This document shows, in pieces, positions 1 to 6,565 of a stretch of DNA of 19,618 nucleotides (its first letter is position 1; each line of letters opens with the position of its first letter). Both the position numbers and the translations under genes were made by a program. This DNA comes from DAONLM01 sp035406685. GTDB taxonomy: Bacteria > Spirochaetota > GWE2-31-10 > MWDO01. The notes below the pieces were generated by a model. That model was not told where the DNA came from, ran no database searches, and worked only from the letters and a program-made list of their open reading frames with translations. Location: contig DAONLM010000027.1 of NCBI GenBank assembly GCA_035406685.1, positions 1 through 19,618 on the forward strand, read 5' to 3'.

Positions 1-5
1 TATAA

Positions 6-39
6 GGTGACATTTCTATTTTTTCAAGAGGTGACATTT
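6..39. repeat. Direct repeat GGTGACATTT x2, possible insertion sequence end
   Basis: GGTGACATTT occurs at 6-15 and again at 30-39, a spacing of 24 bp. Closely spaced copies of this kind of motif are typical of the multi-repeat ends of some insertion sequences (IS21/IS481-like), where the transposase binds. No transposase is visible here; the element would lie off the left edge. The next 2.7 kb is full of pseudogenes and an IS30 remnant, so an insertion sequence boundary is plausible. The family assignment is a guess. Confidence 0.35.
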
Positions 40-196
40 TAAAATAAATTCAACAAAAAAATGATAAGTTTATTTAAGTAATATCTTTCCACCTCAATAT
101 GTCTCTTATAATATTATAATAAAATAAATACATTGTATTATATTTAACGCCAGGTCCACCATAAAAAGTGAAATAATAGTCATTTATTTTGTTTTT

Positions 197-606
197 CTAC
201 TTATCTGGTTTGAATGAACAATGTACATGTATTATTTTCCATTCATTGTCTATACATTCTAAATATAAAGTACATCTTACCGCAGGATCAGGGAAACTTT
301 TATACTTTGCTATATAGAATAGCCAAGCAGCTTTTTCTTTATAGAAAATTTTTAGATTCTCTATTATTAAAGGCTCAACATCTCCCGATTCCGTTTTTTC
401 CCATTTTTAAAGAAATCTGAAAGTAAATTTAGATGTTGCTCTAAATTGTAAGTATCATTATTCTTATGATTATCAATATAAATTAATCTGTTATTTTTCA
501 AATCATAAAACCTTTTTAGTTTTTCAATATCTTTTTAATAAAAGCACTCATTGTAGAAATTAAGAAAATCAATCAATACTTTATATTCATCATTTTTTGT
601 TTTCAT
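197..606 (-). pseudogene. NTF2/SnoaL-like (DUF4440-type) protein, broken
   Basis: Read from an ATG at 606 with a purine-rich AGGGGAAAG ribosome site upstream, the minus strand encodes a small protein resembling the NTF2/SnoaL-like superfamily. It begins MKTKNDEYKVLIDFLNFYNE and ends with a strand-rich part containing DPAVRCTLYLECIDNEWKII before a stop at 197. Two lesions break it: an in-frame TAA after about 23 codons (following NECFY), and a one-base frameshift near the run of Gs and As at about 390-400, after which the reading frame continues cleanly to the natural end. Rejoined, it would be about 135 residues, the usual size for this fold. Family assignment rests on overall pattern (N-terminal helices, then curved-sheet strands), so it is moderate. 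The pseudogene call is stronger, because both frames read protein-like on either side of the lesions. Confidence 0.55.
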
Positions 607-838
607 AGGCTTTCCCCTTTTTTATTTAGATTTATTCTATTCCCTTTATTTATCTATAAAAGTTCGTTTTTATTAACAAATATGCATTAACCAAAGATTC
701 AAAGCCCTTCTTTAAGAATCGACGCAAGGATATGCTGATCTTGTATGGTCTGTAGCCTTAAAGTGTTGCAGACATATACCACGTTTTAAATTGCGTATAT
801 AAGATATTGTGTGCTGGTGCCTATCTTCTGCTAAGAAT
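607..838. other. Non-coding gap with possible gene debris
   Basis: No open gene is visible. On the minus strand the stretch from about 838 to 715 stays open for roughly 40 codons and looks vaguely protein-like, then hits a stop. It may be debris of a lost gene, but I cannot name a family. Confidence 0.3.
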
Positions 839-1396
839 TCATAAGTCAATCCAATAAATATTTACAATTTTATCTTTCGCATCAGGAATTATTAAAAGTT
901 GATTGTCTGAAAATTTTTTTGTTTCTGTCAATTTACCTCCACATTTTTCTATTGTTTTAATAGACGGCAAATTGTCCGAAAAACAACCTAACATCAACTT
1001 TCTAATACCTAAGGATTTAGCATATTCAATTCCCATTTTCAATATTTCTGTTCCATAGCCCTTTTTTCTTTCACTGGGTCAGACAGAGAAGCCTATATGA
1101 CCTCCGTATTGTGCTAAAAAATCATTTTTTAAGTTGTGCCGAATATCAATCATCCCCACAATTTTTAGGTCATTTTTTCTGACAGCAAAAAATGTAGTTG
1201 CTGGCACCCAATTATTATTAACAATATTTCCTTCTTGATTATTTGTATTATGTATCAACCATTGCTCATATTCCATCTGGTCAAACAATGCACTTCCATT
1301 GATAACAGTCTCCTGATTTTCAAAAAATTCACCTTTGAAATCTTCTGCTGACTTTTTGTACTCAAGGGTTGGTAGTTGTAATTCTAATTCATTCAT
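839..1396 (-). pseudogene. GNAT family N-acetyltransferase, split by one nonsense codon
   Basis: Two minus-strand open frames, 1396-1079 and 1042-839, are in the same frame and separated only by a TGA at 1081-1079. Joined, they give about 184 residues of a GNAT acetyltransferase, a fold that transfers acetyl from acetyl-CoA to an amine. The first part ends GGHIGFSV and the text after the stop is PSERKKGYGTEILKMGIEYA, the acetyl-CoA-binding motif A. Relatives read IGYSVRPSERRKGYG, so the stop replaces an arginine. A single C-to-T change (CGA to TGA) explains it. The downstream part keeps the normal ending (SIKTIEKCGGKL...). The start is the ATG at 1396 behind GGGAATATT. It is likely a recent inactivation, since no other lesion is visible. 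Genuine readthrough of TGA is possible but less likely in this decaying neighbourhood. Confidence 0.8.
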
Positions 1397-1537
1397 AATA
1401 TTCCCAATGTTTTTATTATCTACTTAGTTTTCATTATTAAACATAATATTCGCAGTTTACAGAAGTTGCCTGGGCTTAAACCCTGCTTTTCGAGTGCCAT
1501 ACATTTCACATTGGCAAGGAGGATGGGACTACACTTT

Positions 1538-1975
1538 TTAGATTACTTTTTCCAGAATATCAACTGCATCGCTTACACATTGCTTGCATACTTTATTATA
1601 TAAATCCTTTTCCTTAAACTCTGCCTGCCCTTCGGGTGTTGTTAATTCACATCCTCCAAGTAACTTTCTACAAATAAACGTTCCATGTTTTTCTTTAAAT
1701 TTGTCCATGAATTCACGTGTTTTTTTATATGTTTCTTCAGTAAATGAGCTATCTCCTTTTTCTCCTCTTCCATATCGCAATCCAATTACCATTATTCCAC
1801 CAGTAACAGCCCCACAGACTTCCTCCTTACGACCCCTTCCAGCACCAAAGCCACATGATATTTTCAATGCGACATCTTTGTCACAATTTAAATGATCACA
1901 AAAAGAAAACAAAACAGACTGAGCACAATTGTAACCTTCTGTAAACTTTGCTATGGCAATTTGAGATCTTTTCAT
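1538..1975 (-). CDS. C_GCAxxG_C_C family protein (putative redox protein)
   Basis: This 145-residue cysteine-rich protein matches the C_GCAxxG_C_C family, whose members are small proteins with a conserved set of cysteines, thought to be redox-active or metal-binding; their function is not settled. Visible marks are C17 in EGYNCAQSV, CGFGAG at 41-46 followed by GRK, the core CGAVTGG at 54-60, then C102, C109 and the pair C130/C133 near the end. Length is normal for the family. The start ATG at 1975 follows a strong GAAGGAGG ribosome site. It is the only gene in the first 2.8 kb that looks intact, lying between a broken acetyltransferase and a broken IS30 element, so it may itself be an acquired gene. 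No signal peptide is visible, so it is probably cytoplasmic. Confidence 0.85.
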   Translation of the reverse strand: MKRSQIAIAKFTEGYNCAQSVLFSFCDHLNCDKDVALKISCGFGAGRGRKEEVCGAVTGGIMVIGLRYGRGEKGDSSFTEETYKKTREFMDKFKEKHGTFICRKLLGGCELTTPEGQAEFKEKDLYNKVCKQCVSDAVDILEKVI

Positions 1976-2088
1976 TTTAGTTTTCCTCCTTCTTTTCCCT
2001 ATGCGAAATTACACTCATCAGCCCCTGTCTAAAATGGGCTGTCTGACCTGACATTTTACCTCATGGGCAGCTGGTTTGTGAAGCACCG

Positions 2089-2783
2089 ATTCAATCACGA
2101 AGTGCATATTTTATAACCTCATAAGGCGTCATAAAATTAAGACACTTTAATGGTCTATGGTTTAAAATATTTTGAATTCTTAATAATTCTTCTTCTGATA
2201 TTTTAGCAAAATCTGTTTTCTTCGGCAAGAAAAATCTAATTTTGCCAATTCTATTTTCAACTGATCCTTTCTCCCAACTATGATATGGATTACAAAAATA
2301 TGTACTTACATTTAATTCCTTATCGATTCTTTCATTTTATCTTTAAATTTTTAATCTCCCTGCTATTACTTCTGGCGAATAATACTCTTTGAGTTTGTTT
2401 TCCACATATTCTTGTATCTTTTCATTTTTTAATCGCATTTTTTTATGTGCTCTTCTTTTTCTTTCCTCTGTTCTTTTCTGTGACTGAAGAGCGTAATATT
2501 TACAACTATTTTTAGCGGGTTTGTTTCTACTTATTTCTCTTGAAATTGAAGATTGGGATTTCCCAATTTCATCTGCTATTTCTTTTTGAGTTTTTTTTAT
2601 TAGCTAAAAGTATAGATATTTTTTCTCTTTCCTCAAATTTTATCTGTGAATATTTTTTGTTTTTGTTATTATCCATTTTAGAGCACTCCTTCTGATATTT
2701 TTTTATTTGTTTAAACCATTATACCATAAAAGATCTCTATTTTATAGTATTAAATTATGTGCATATTTTCAGCGATTGTGAAT
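2089..2783 (-). mobile_element. IS30-family insertion sequence remnant
   Basis: The transposase remnant at 2095-2676 is flanked by two similar inverted ends. Reading inward from the left there is ATTCAATCACGAAGTGCAT (2089-2107). Reading inward from the right on the minus strand there is ATTCACAATCGCTGAAAA followed by TATGCAC (2783 back to about 2759). They share ATTCA, an ATCNC-like block and TGCA, as degraded terminal repeats would. The whole is about 0.7 kb against about 1.0-1.1 kb for an intact IS30 element, consistent with an internal deletion. I could not identify a target duplication. Exact ends are uncertain. Confidence 0.5.
2095..2676 (-). pseudogene. IS30-family transposase, frameshifted and internally deleted
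   Basis: From an ATG at 2676 the minus strand begins MDNNKNKKYSQIKFEERE and continues ISILLANKK, the N-terminal helix-turn-helix region of IS30 transposases. A run of eight As near 2590-2600 shifts the frame. In the next frame it reads KEIADEIGKSQSSISREISR and then an IS30-like linker ending in EYYSPEVIAGRLK. A stop follows at about 2340. In a further frame the C-terminal part of the DDE domain appears: ERIDKELNVSTYFCNPYHSW, then EKGSVENRIGKIRFFLPKKT, closing with a TPYEV motif and a TGA at 2097-2095. The centre of the catalytic domain, including the first acidic residues, is missing: about 190 codons remain of roughly 320. It is therefore inactive. The order of the surviving pieces leaves little doubt about the family. 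Confidence 0.88.
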
Positions 2784-2982
2784 TTTTGTCAAAATATTTA
2801 TATAAGGATTTCTTCTGATTAAATTAAAACACTAAATTTTGATAATGAAACTTAGAACAACTATTTTTAATTTAATAATAAGATATCTTTTAAGATGCCG
2901 AAATTATTAGTTGTGCTATATTCTAAAAATTTTAATTAAAATTTTTATAAAAATATATTTTTAGAATTAGAATTAATAAATT
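2784..2982. other. AT-rich intergenic region with palindrome
   Basis: Together with the promoter and leader that follow, more than 300 bp lie between the IS30 remnant and the phosphate transporter. I see no gene. There is a perfect 24-bp palindrome at 2924-2947, nested inside a wider inverted repeat TTCTAAAAAT (2921-2930) / ATTTTTAGAA (2957-2966). It lies about 17-35 bp upstream of the -35 box of the transporter promoter. It could be a regulator binding site or a bidirectional terminator. In such AT-rich DNA chance is also possible. Confidence 0.4.
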
Positions 2983-3011
2983 TTGACAAATAGAAATTTT
3001 TAAACTATAAT
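2983..3011 (+). promoter_or_regulatory. Sigma-70 promoter of the Na/phosphate symporter
   Basis: TTGACA (2983-2988), a 17-bp spacer and TATAAT (3006-3011) match the housekeeping consensus perfectly and point at the transporter gene. Transcription would start near 3018, giving a leader of about 80-100 nt with a ribosome site AGAGGT at 3084-3089. Confidence 0.8.
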
Positions 3012-3116
3012 TAAAAAAGTGTTAAATTTTTGTTAATTTTAAATTTCTAAAAATCTTTTTTAAAATTTATAACAAATAATAAAAGAGGTCATTATATAGG
3101 TATATCCAACTATCTA

Positions 3117-4796
3117 ATGCTACTGGGAGGACTTGGCATTTTTATATATGGCATGAAATTAATGAGTGAATCACTCGAAAAAGCCTCTGGTGATAACCTG
3201 AAAATTTTACTATCAAAAATGACCTCAAATAGATTTTTAGGTGTATTAACCGGTTTTCTTATTACTGCAATTATCCAATCTTCTTCTGCAACTACTGTAA
3301 TGGTTGTAAGTTTTGTAAATGCTGGGCTTATAAATTTAATTCAGGCAATCAGTATTATAATGGGAGCAAATATCGGAACTACTGTAACAGCATGGATAGT
3401 AAATATAACAAATTTTAAGATTGACATCGTTCAACTCTCTTTTATCGCAGCTTTTTTAGGTGTTGGGTTTATGTTTTTACCCAATAATAATATTAAAACA
3501 TGGGGTGGCTTTCTTGTTGGATTTGCTATTCTTTTTATTGGTTTAAATTTTTTAAAAGAGGCTATTCCAAGAAAAGAACTAACATCGAGTAATACTGTCT
3601 ATCATTTTTTTCAGATGTTTGAAGGTAAAGGATATATCTCTATTATTATCTATGTTTTAATTGGTACTGTTTTTACTATGATTCTTCAATCATCTTCAGC
3701 AACAATGGCATTTACTATCACCTTAATTAATGCTGGGTATCTCTCATTAGAGAGTGGGGTAGCCATGGTTTTAGGAGAGAATATAGGCACAACAATTACC
3801 GCGTTTCTTGCAAGTATTCCAGCAAATCATACCGCAAAAAAGGCTGCTTTATCTCATACATTGTTTAATGTAATAGGGGTTTGCTGGGTATTATTGCCAT
3901 TTGTATTTCCAAATATGCTTAAATTAATAAATCTTTTAACCGGGAATTTACCTTTTATCTTTAAAGGATCTGAATGCGGTGTAAAACTTGCATTTTTTCA
4001 TTCTCTTTTTAATATTAGTAATACAACTTTATTTATTGGTTTTGTTCCATTTTATGCGAAATTTATTGATCTTATAATGGGTAAAGCCAGAAAAGAGGAA
4101 AAATTTAAGCTAAGGCTATTCTCAATGAGTTTAATTCAAACGCCGGATCTGGCTTTATTAGAGGCACAAAATAAGATAAAAAATATGTCATTGATAGTCA
4201 AAGATATGTTTAATAAAACCTGTGATTTTTTTGAAGAGGAAAAAGAAAAGAAAAATAAAGATATATCTATAACGTCCAAGTCTGTAAAAGAGATGGAAAA
4301 AGAGATCGATCAGTATAGAACCGAAATTTCTCAATTTCTTTTTACTCTTCTTAAACAAAATGCATCAGAAAAGACAGCAGAAAATATTAATTATTTACTC
4401 GAAGAGACAAGAAACTGGGAATGGATTAGTGATTGTTGTAAAAATATTGCTAAGTTAGTAAAAAAATCAACTGAAGATGATTTAGGAATATTTTATACCA
4501 AAAAAGAGGAGAATTTTAGAGATATTATTGATACTCTTTCTAATTTTTTTGATCTTATTATAAAAGAATATAACCCGACAACTGATTTAAAAAAGTTAAA
4601 GGAAAAGGGAGAAGAATTAGAAGAGAGGATAAATGTTTTATATAAAAAGATGCGAAAAAAGACTATTTCTGATATGAGTAAGAAAAAAATAAAAAATATA
4701 ACATCTGCTTTACTATTTATGGAAGTTATACAAGAATTTGAACATATAGGAGATGCATTAAAATATATCCTTAGAGGTCATAGATACTTTTTTTAG
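3117..4796 (+). CDS. Na+/phosphate symporter, NptA-like, with PhoU-like tail
   Basis: An inner-membrane sodium-dependent phosphate transporter (SLC34/NptA-like, Na_Pi_cotrans family). The two inverted halves each carry the family signature: QSSSATT at 54-60 with GANIGTT at 83-89, and QSSSATM at 191-197 with GENIGTT at 220-226. Some eight hydrophobic helices run to about residue 325. A charged, helical PhoU-like cytoplasmic domain covers about 340-555, the usual bacterial layout, and the length (559) is normal. The start is uncertain. ATG 3117 is the first standard start codon, but it is 27 nt from the only ribosome site (AGAGGT, 3084-3089) and family members have a few more residues before LLGGLG. 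An in-frame ATA at 3096, six bases after AGAGGT, would add seven residues (IGISNYL). The 3' end overlaps the convergent peptidase gene by 39 bp. No phosphate-metabolism genes flank it. Confidence 0.92.
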   Translation: MLLGGLGIFIYGMKLMSESLEKASGDNLKILLSKMTSNRFLGVLTGFLITAIIQSSSATTVMVVSFVNAGLINLIQAISIIMGANIGTTVTAWIVNITNFKIDIVQLSFIAAFLGVGFMFLPNNNIKTWGGFLVGFAILFIGLNFLKEAIPRKELTSSNTVYHFFQMFEGKGYISIIIYVLIGTVFTMILQSSSATMAFTITLINAGYLSLESGVAMVLGENIGTTITAFLASIPANHTAKKAALSHTLFNVIGVCWVLLPFVFPNMLKLINLLTGNLPFIFKGSECGVKLAFFHSLFNISNTTLFIGFVPFYAKFIDLIMGKARKEEKFKLRLFSMSLIQTPDLALLEAQNKIKNMSLIVKDMFNKTCDFFEEEKEKKNKDISITSKSVKEMEKEIDQYRTEISQFLFTLLKQNASEKTAENINYLLEETRNWEWISDCCKNIAKLVKKSTEDDLGIFYTKKEENFRDIIDTLSNFFDLIIKEYNPTTDLKKLKEKGEELEERINVLYKKMRKKTISDMSKKKIKNITSALLFMEVIQEFEHIGDALKYILRGHRYFF

Positions 4797-5570
4797 GTTG
4801 ATTTCTTTTATTTCTATTTTACAATTTTTATTGATAAGATCCAGAAAATTTTTATTTTCTTTTGTTAAATCATTTAAAATTTTAACAGCATAATAAAAAC
4901 ATACGGGGCATAAATCTTTTTCTATATCTCTCATAAGACAGTCTTTATATGGTCTATAAATTCCTTTTTTCCTAGAAAGCCCTCCTTCATAATTTGAAAA
5001 GTCATTTTCATTTAAAAGTTTTTTTATATAATCCCATTCAGAATTATCTTTATTATTAAGGCTCAGATTTTTAAATTTTATTTCAAGGGGTAACTTCTTT
5101 ATATCCCCCTCATATTCATCCCCTAAGTTAAATAAAGAATGCGACAATTCATGTAAAATAATTCTTTTTTTTGCATTGTTTGTTATAACTATTACTGGAA
5201 AATTATTTTCTCCTATTGTCCCACCTTTAGAATCTGTTTTTTTACTATTTATTATAAGTATAGCAAGATCTATCTTTATCTCTATTCTATTTATAAGACC
5301 AAAAAATTTCTCATTTGATATTTCAAAGTTATCAAAATCTTTATCTTTAGATAGTATTTTACTCTCAAAAATATAATAGAAATTTATATGTTCTAAATAT
5401 TGACATACTGGATTAAAATTAATTATCTCTTCAATAAATCTTTTACTATCGTCAATAAAATCACTTTCATTTTTATAATTTTGAGAAATAAATAGTATGT
5501 TAAGAGAATTAAGATTAATAAAATTTAAAAAAAAGAGAAAAAATATTAAAAATAGCCGTAATTTTAACAT
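4758..5570 (-). CDS. Secreted M64-type (IgA peptidase-like) zinc metallopeptidase
   Basis: A 270-residue exported metallopeptidase. Residues 1-22 form a hydrophobic signal peptide (LFLIFFLFFLNF core). The zinc site is HELSH at 140-144 followed by FNLGDEYEG (147-155), the HExxH...GDEY arrangement of peptidase family M64. Further family-like marks are the YEGG at 194-197, KGIYRPYKDCLMR at 202-214 and a CPVC at 221-224. Catalysis would use E141, with H140, H144 and the downstream aspartate as zinc ligands. It is the last gene of the hrpA-rluA unit: its ATG lies nine bases after the pseudouridine synthase stop and has no clear ribosome site, suggesting translational coupling. The last 13 codons overlap antisense with the phosphate symporter. 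The substrate is unknown; M64 was named for IgA-cleaving enzymes, but most members have no known target. Confidence 0.82.
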   Translation of the reverse strand: MLKLRLFLIFFLFFLNFINLNSLNILFISQNYKNESDFIDDSKRFIEEIINFNPVCQYLEHINFYYIFESKILSKDKDFDNFEISNEKFFGLINRIEIKIDLAILIINSKKTDSKGGTIGENNFPVIVITNNAKKRIILHELSHSLFNLGDEYEGDIKKLPLEIKFKNLSLNNKDNSEWDYIKKLLNENDFSNYEGGLSRKKGIYRPYKDCLMRDIEKDLCPVCFYYAVKILNDLTKENKNFLDLINKNCKIEIKEINLKKVSMTSKDIF

Positions 5571-5579
5571 AAATAAAAT

Positions 5580-6557
5580 TTACATTTCATATTTAAAAAG
5601 TTCAAATGCTTTTTGCCTAAAATCTTCTGGAAATTTTGCATTCCATTCGCCATATCCCTTTAATATTAATTTATAAGCATGAAGAAAATAATTCTTTAGG
5701 CCTAATAATTGAGATACAGAAAGCCCAGCTTTAGTAAAATATTTATTATCTCCTAAAATAGGATGATTAGCAGCAGCAAGATGTGCTCTTATCTGATGCT
5801 TTTTACCGGTCCACAACTCCACATCAACAAGAGAATATTGAGACTCATATTTAATTGGAATCATCTTTGTTGCTGATATAAATTTATTCTCACTTAAAAA
5901 TTTTTCTTTATCTGGTATTATGTTATATACTTTCAAATCTAAAACTTTTACCATATTTTCTTCGTTTTCAGTTGTATCTATCATTGAGGTAATTAAAATA
6001 GGAGTTGTAATTTTACCATAGACAATTGTCCTATATAATTTTATAGTCTCTCTTTCTTTAAATAAAAGATTCACTTTTTTTAATGCATTATGATTCTTTG
6101 CAAAGACTATTATACCAGAGGTATTTGTGTCCAACCTATGGCATGGAGCTGGATTAAAAAAATTATTTGGTTTATATTCTCCTTTTTTATACAAATAAGC
6201 CTTTACCATTTCGCTTAATGTATTTTTAAATTCTTTTTTATCCGGATGAACTAATATTCCCATCTCTTTATTAATCACAATTATATCTTTATCTTCAAAT
6301 ATAATTTCAAAATTTGTCTTAATAGAAGAAAATTTATTATCTTTTTGTTTTTTAAAATTCTTTTCATTCATAAAAATTTTTACTTTGTCATTTCTGTTTA
6401 ACTTTTGATTAAAATCTGTTTTTTTGTCATTCACCTTAATTACCTCTTTTCTTATTAGTTTAAAAATTTCTCTATTTTTTAAATGTGGTAAAACAGATTT
6501 AACAAATCTGAATAAATTTTTACCCTCATTATATTGATCAATAATAAACTCTTTCAT
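5580..6557 (-). CDS. RluA-family 23S rRNA pseudouridine synthase
   Basis: It converts uridine to pseudouridine, most likely in 23S rRNA. Residues about 13-63 form an S4-type RNA-binding domain (SVLPHLKNREIFKLIRKEVI). The catalytic domain follows from about 82: HRLDTNTSG at 140-148 contains the catalytic aspartate D143, and VELWTGKKHQIRAHLAAANH with GDNKY further on is the conserved RluA-family active-site strand. At 325 residues it has the size of RluC/RluD; which of these positions it modifies cannot be read from the sequence. The start ATG at 6557 follows AGAGGT, and the gene begins eight bases after the helicase stop. It is part of the hrpA-rluA-M64 operon, grouping two RNA-related enzymes. 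Confidence 0.92.
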   Translation of the reverse strand: MKEFIIDQYNEGKNLFRFVKSVLPHLKNREIFKLIRKEVIKVNDKKTDFNQKLNRNDKVKIFMNEKNFKKQKDNKFSSIKTNFEIIFEDKDIIVINKEMGILVHPDKKEFKNTLSEMVKAYLYKKGEYKPNNFFNPAPCHRLDTNTSGIIVFAKNHNALKKVNLLFKERETIKLYRTIVYGKITTPILITSMIDTTENEENMVKVLDLKVYNIIPDKEKFLSENKFISATKMIPIKYESQYSLVDVELWTGKKHQIRAHLAAANHPILGDNKYFTKAGLSVSQLLGLKNYFLHAYKLILKGYGEWNAKFPEDFRQKAFELFKYEM

Positions 6558-6565
6558 AAATTAGA

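Noticed and set aside
214..420. Plus-strand open frame of 68 codons
   Set aside because: It lies antisense to the rejoined NTF2-like pseudogene, which has protein-like sequence on both sides of its lesions; the plus frame has no ribosome site and no recognisable pattern.
660..838. Possible tRNA or small RNA gene
   Set aside because: I could not find a cloverleaf, a T-loop GTTCRANNC box or a CCA-type end; the stretch reads more like gene debris.
1079..1081. TGA as a recoded sense codon (Trp or selenocysteine)
   Set aside because: The position is arginine in the family, other genes here use TGA as a normal stop (for example both RHH genes), and the neighbourhood is full of pseudogenes.
1584..1895. 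Plus-strand open frame of 103 codons
   Set aside because: It is the antisense shadow of the C_GCAxxG_C_C gene, which has a strong ribosome site and clear motifs.
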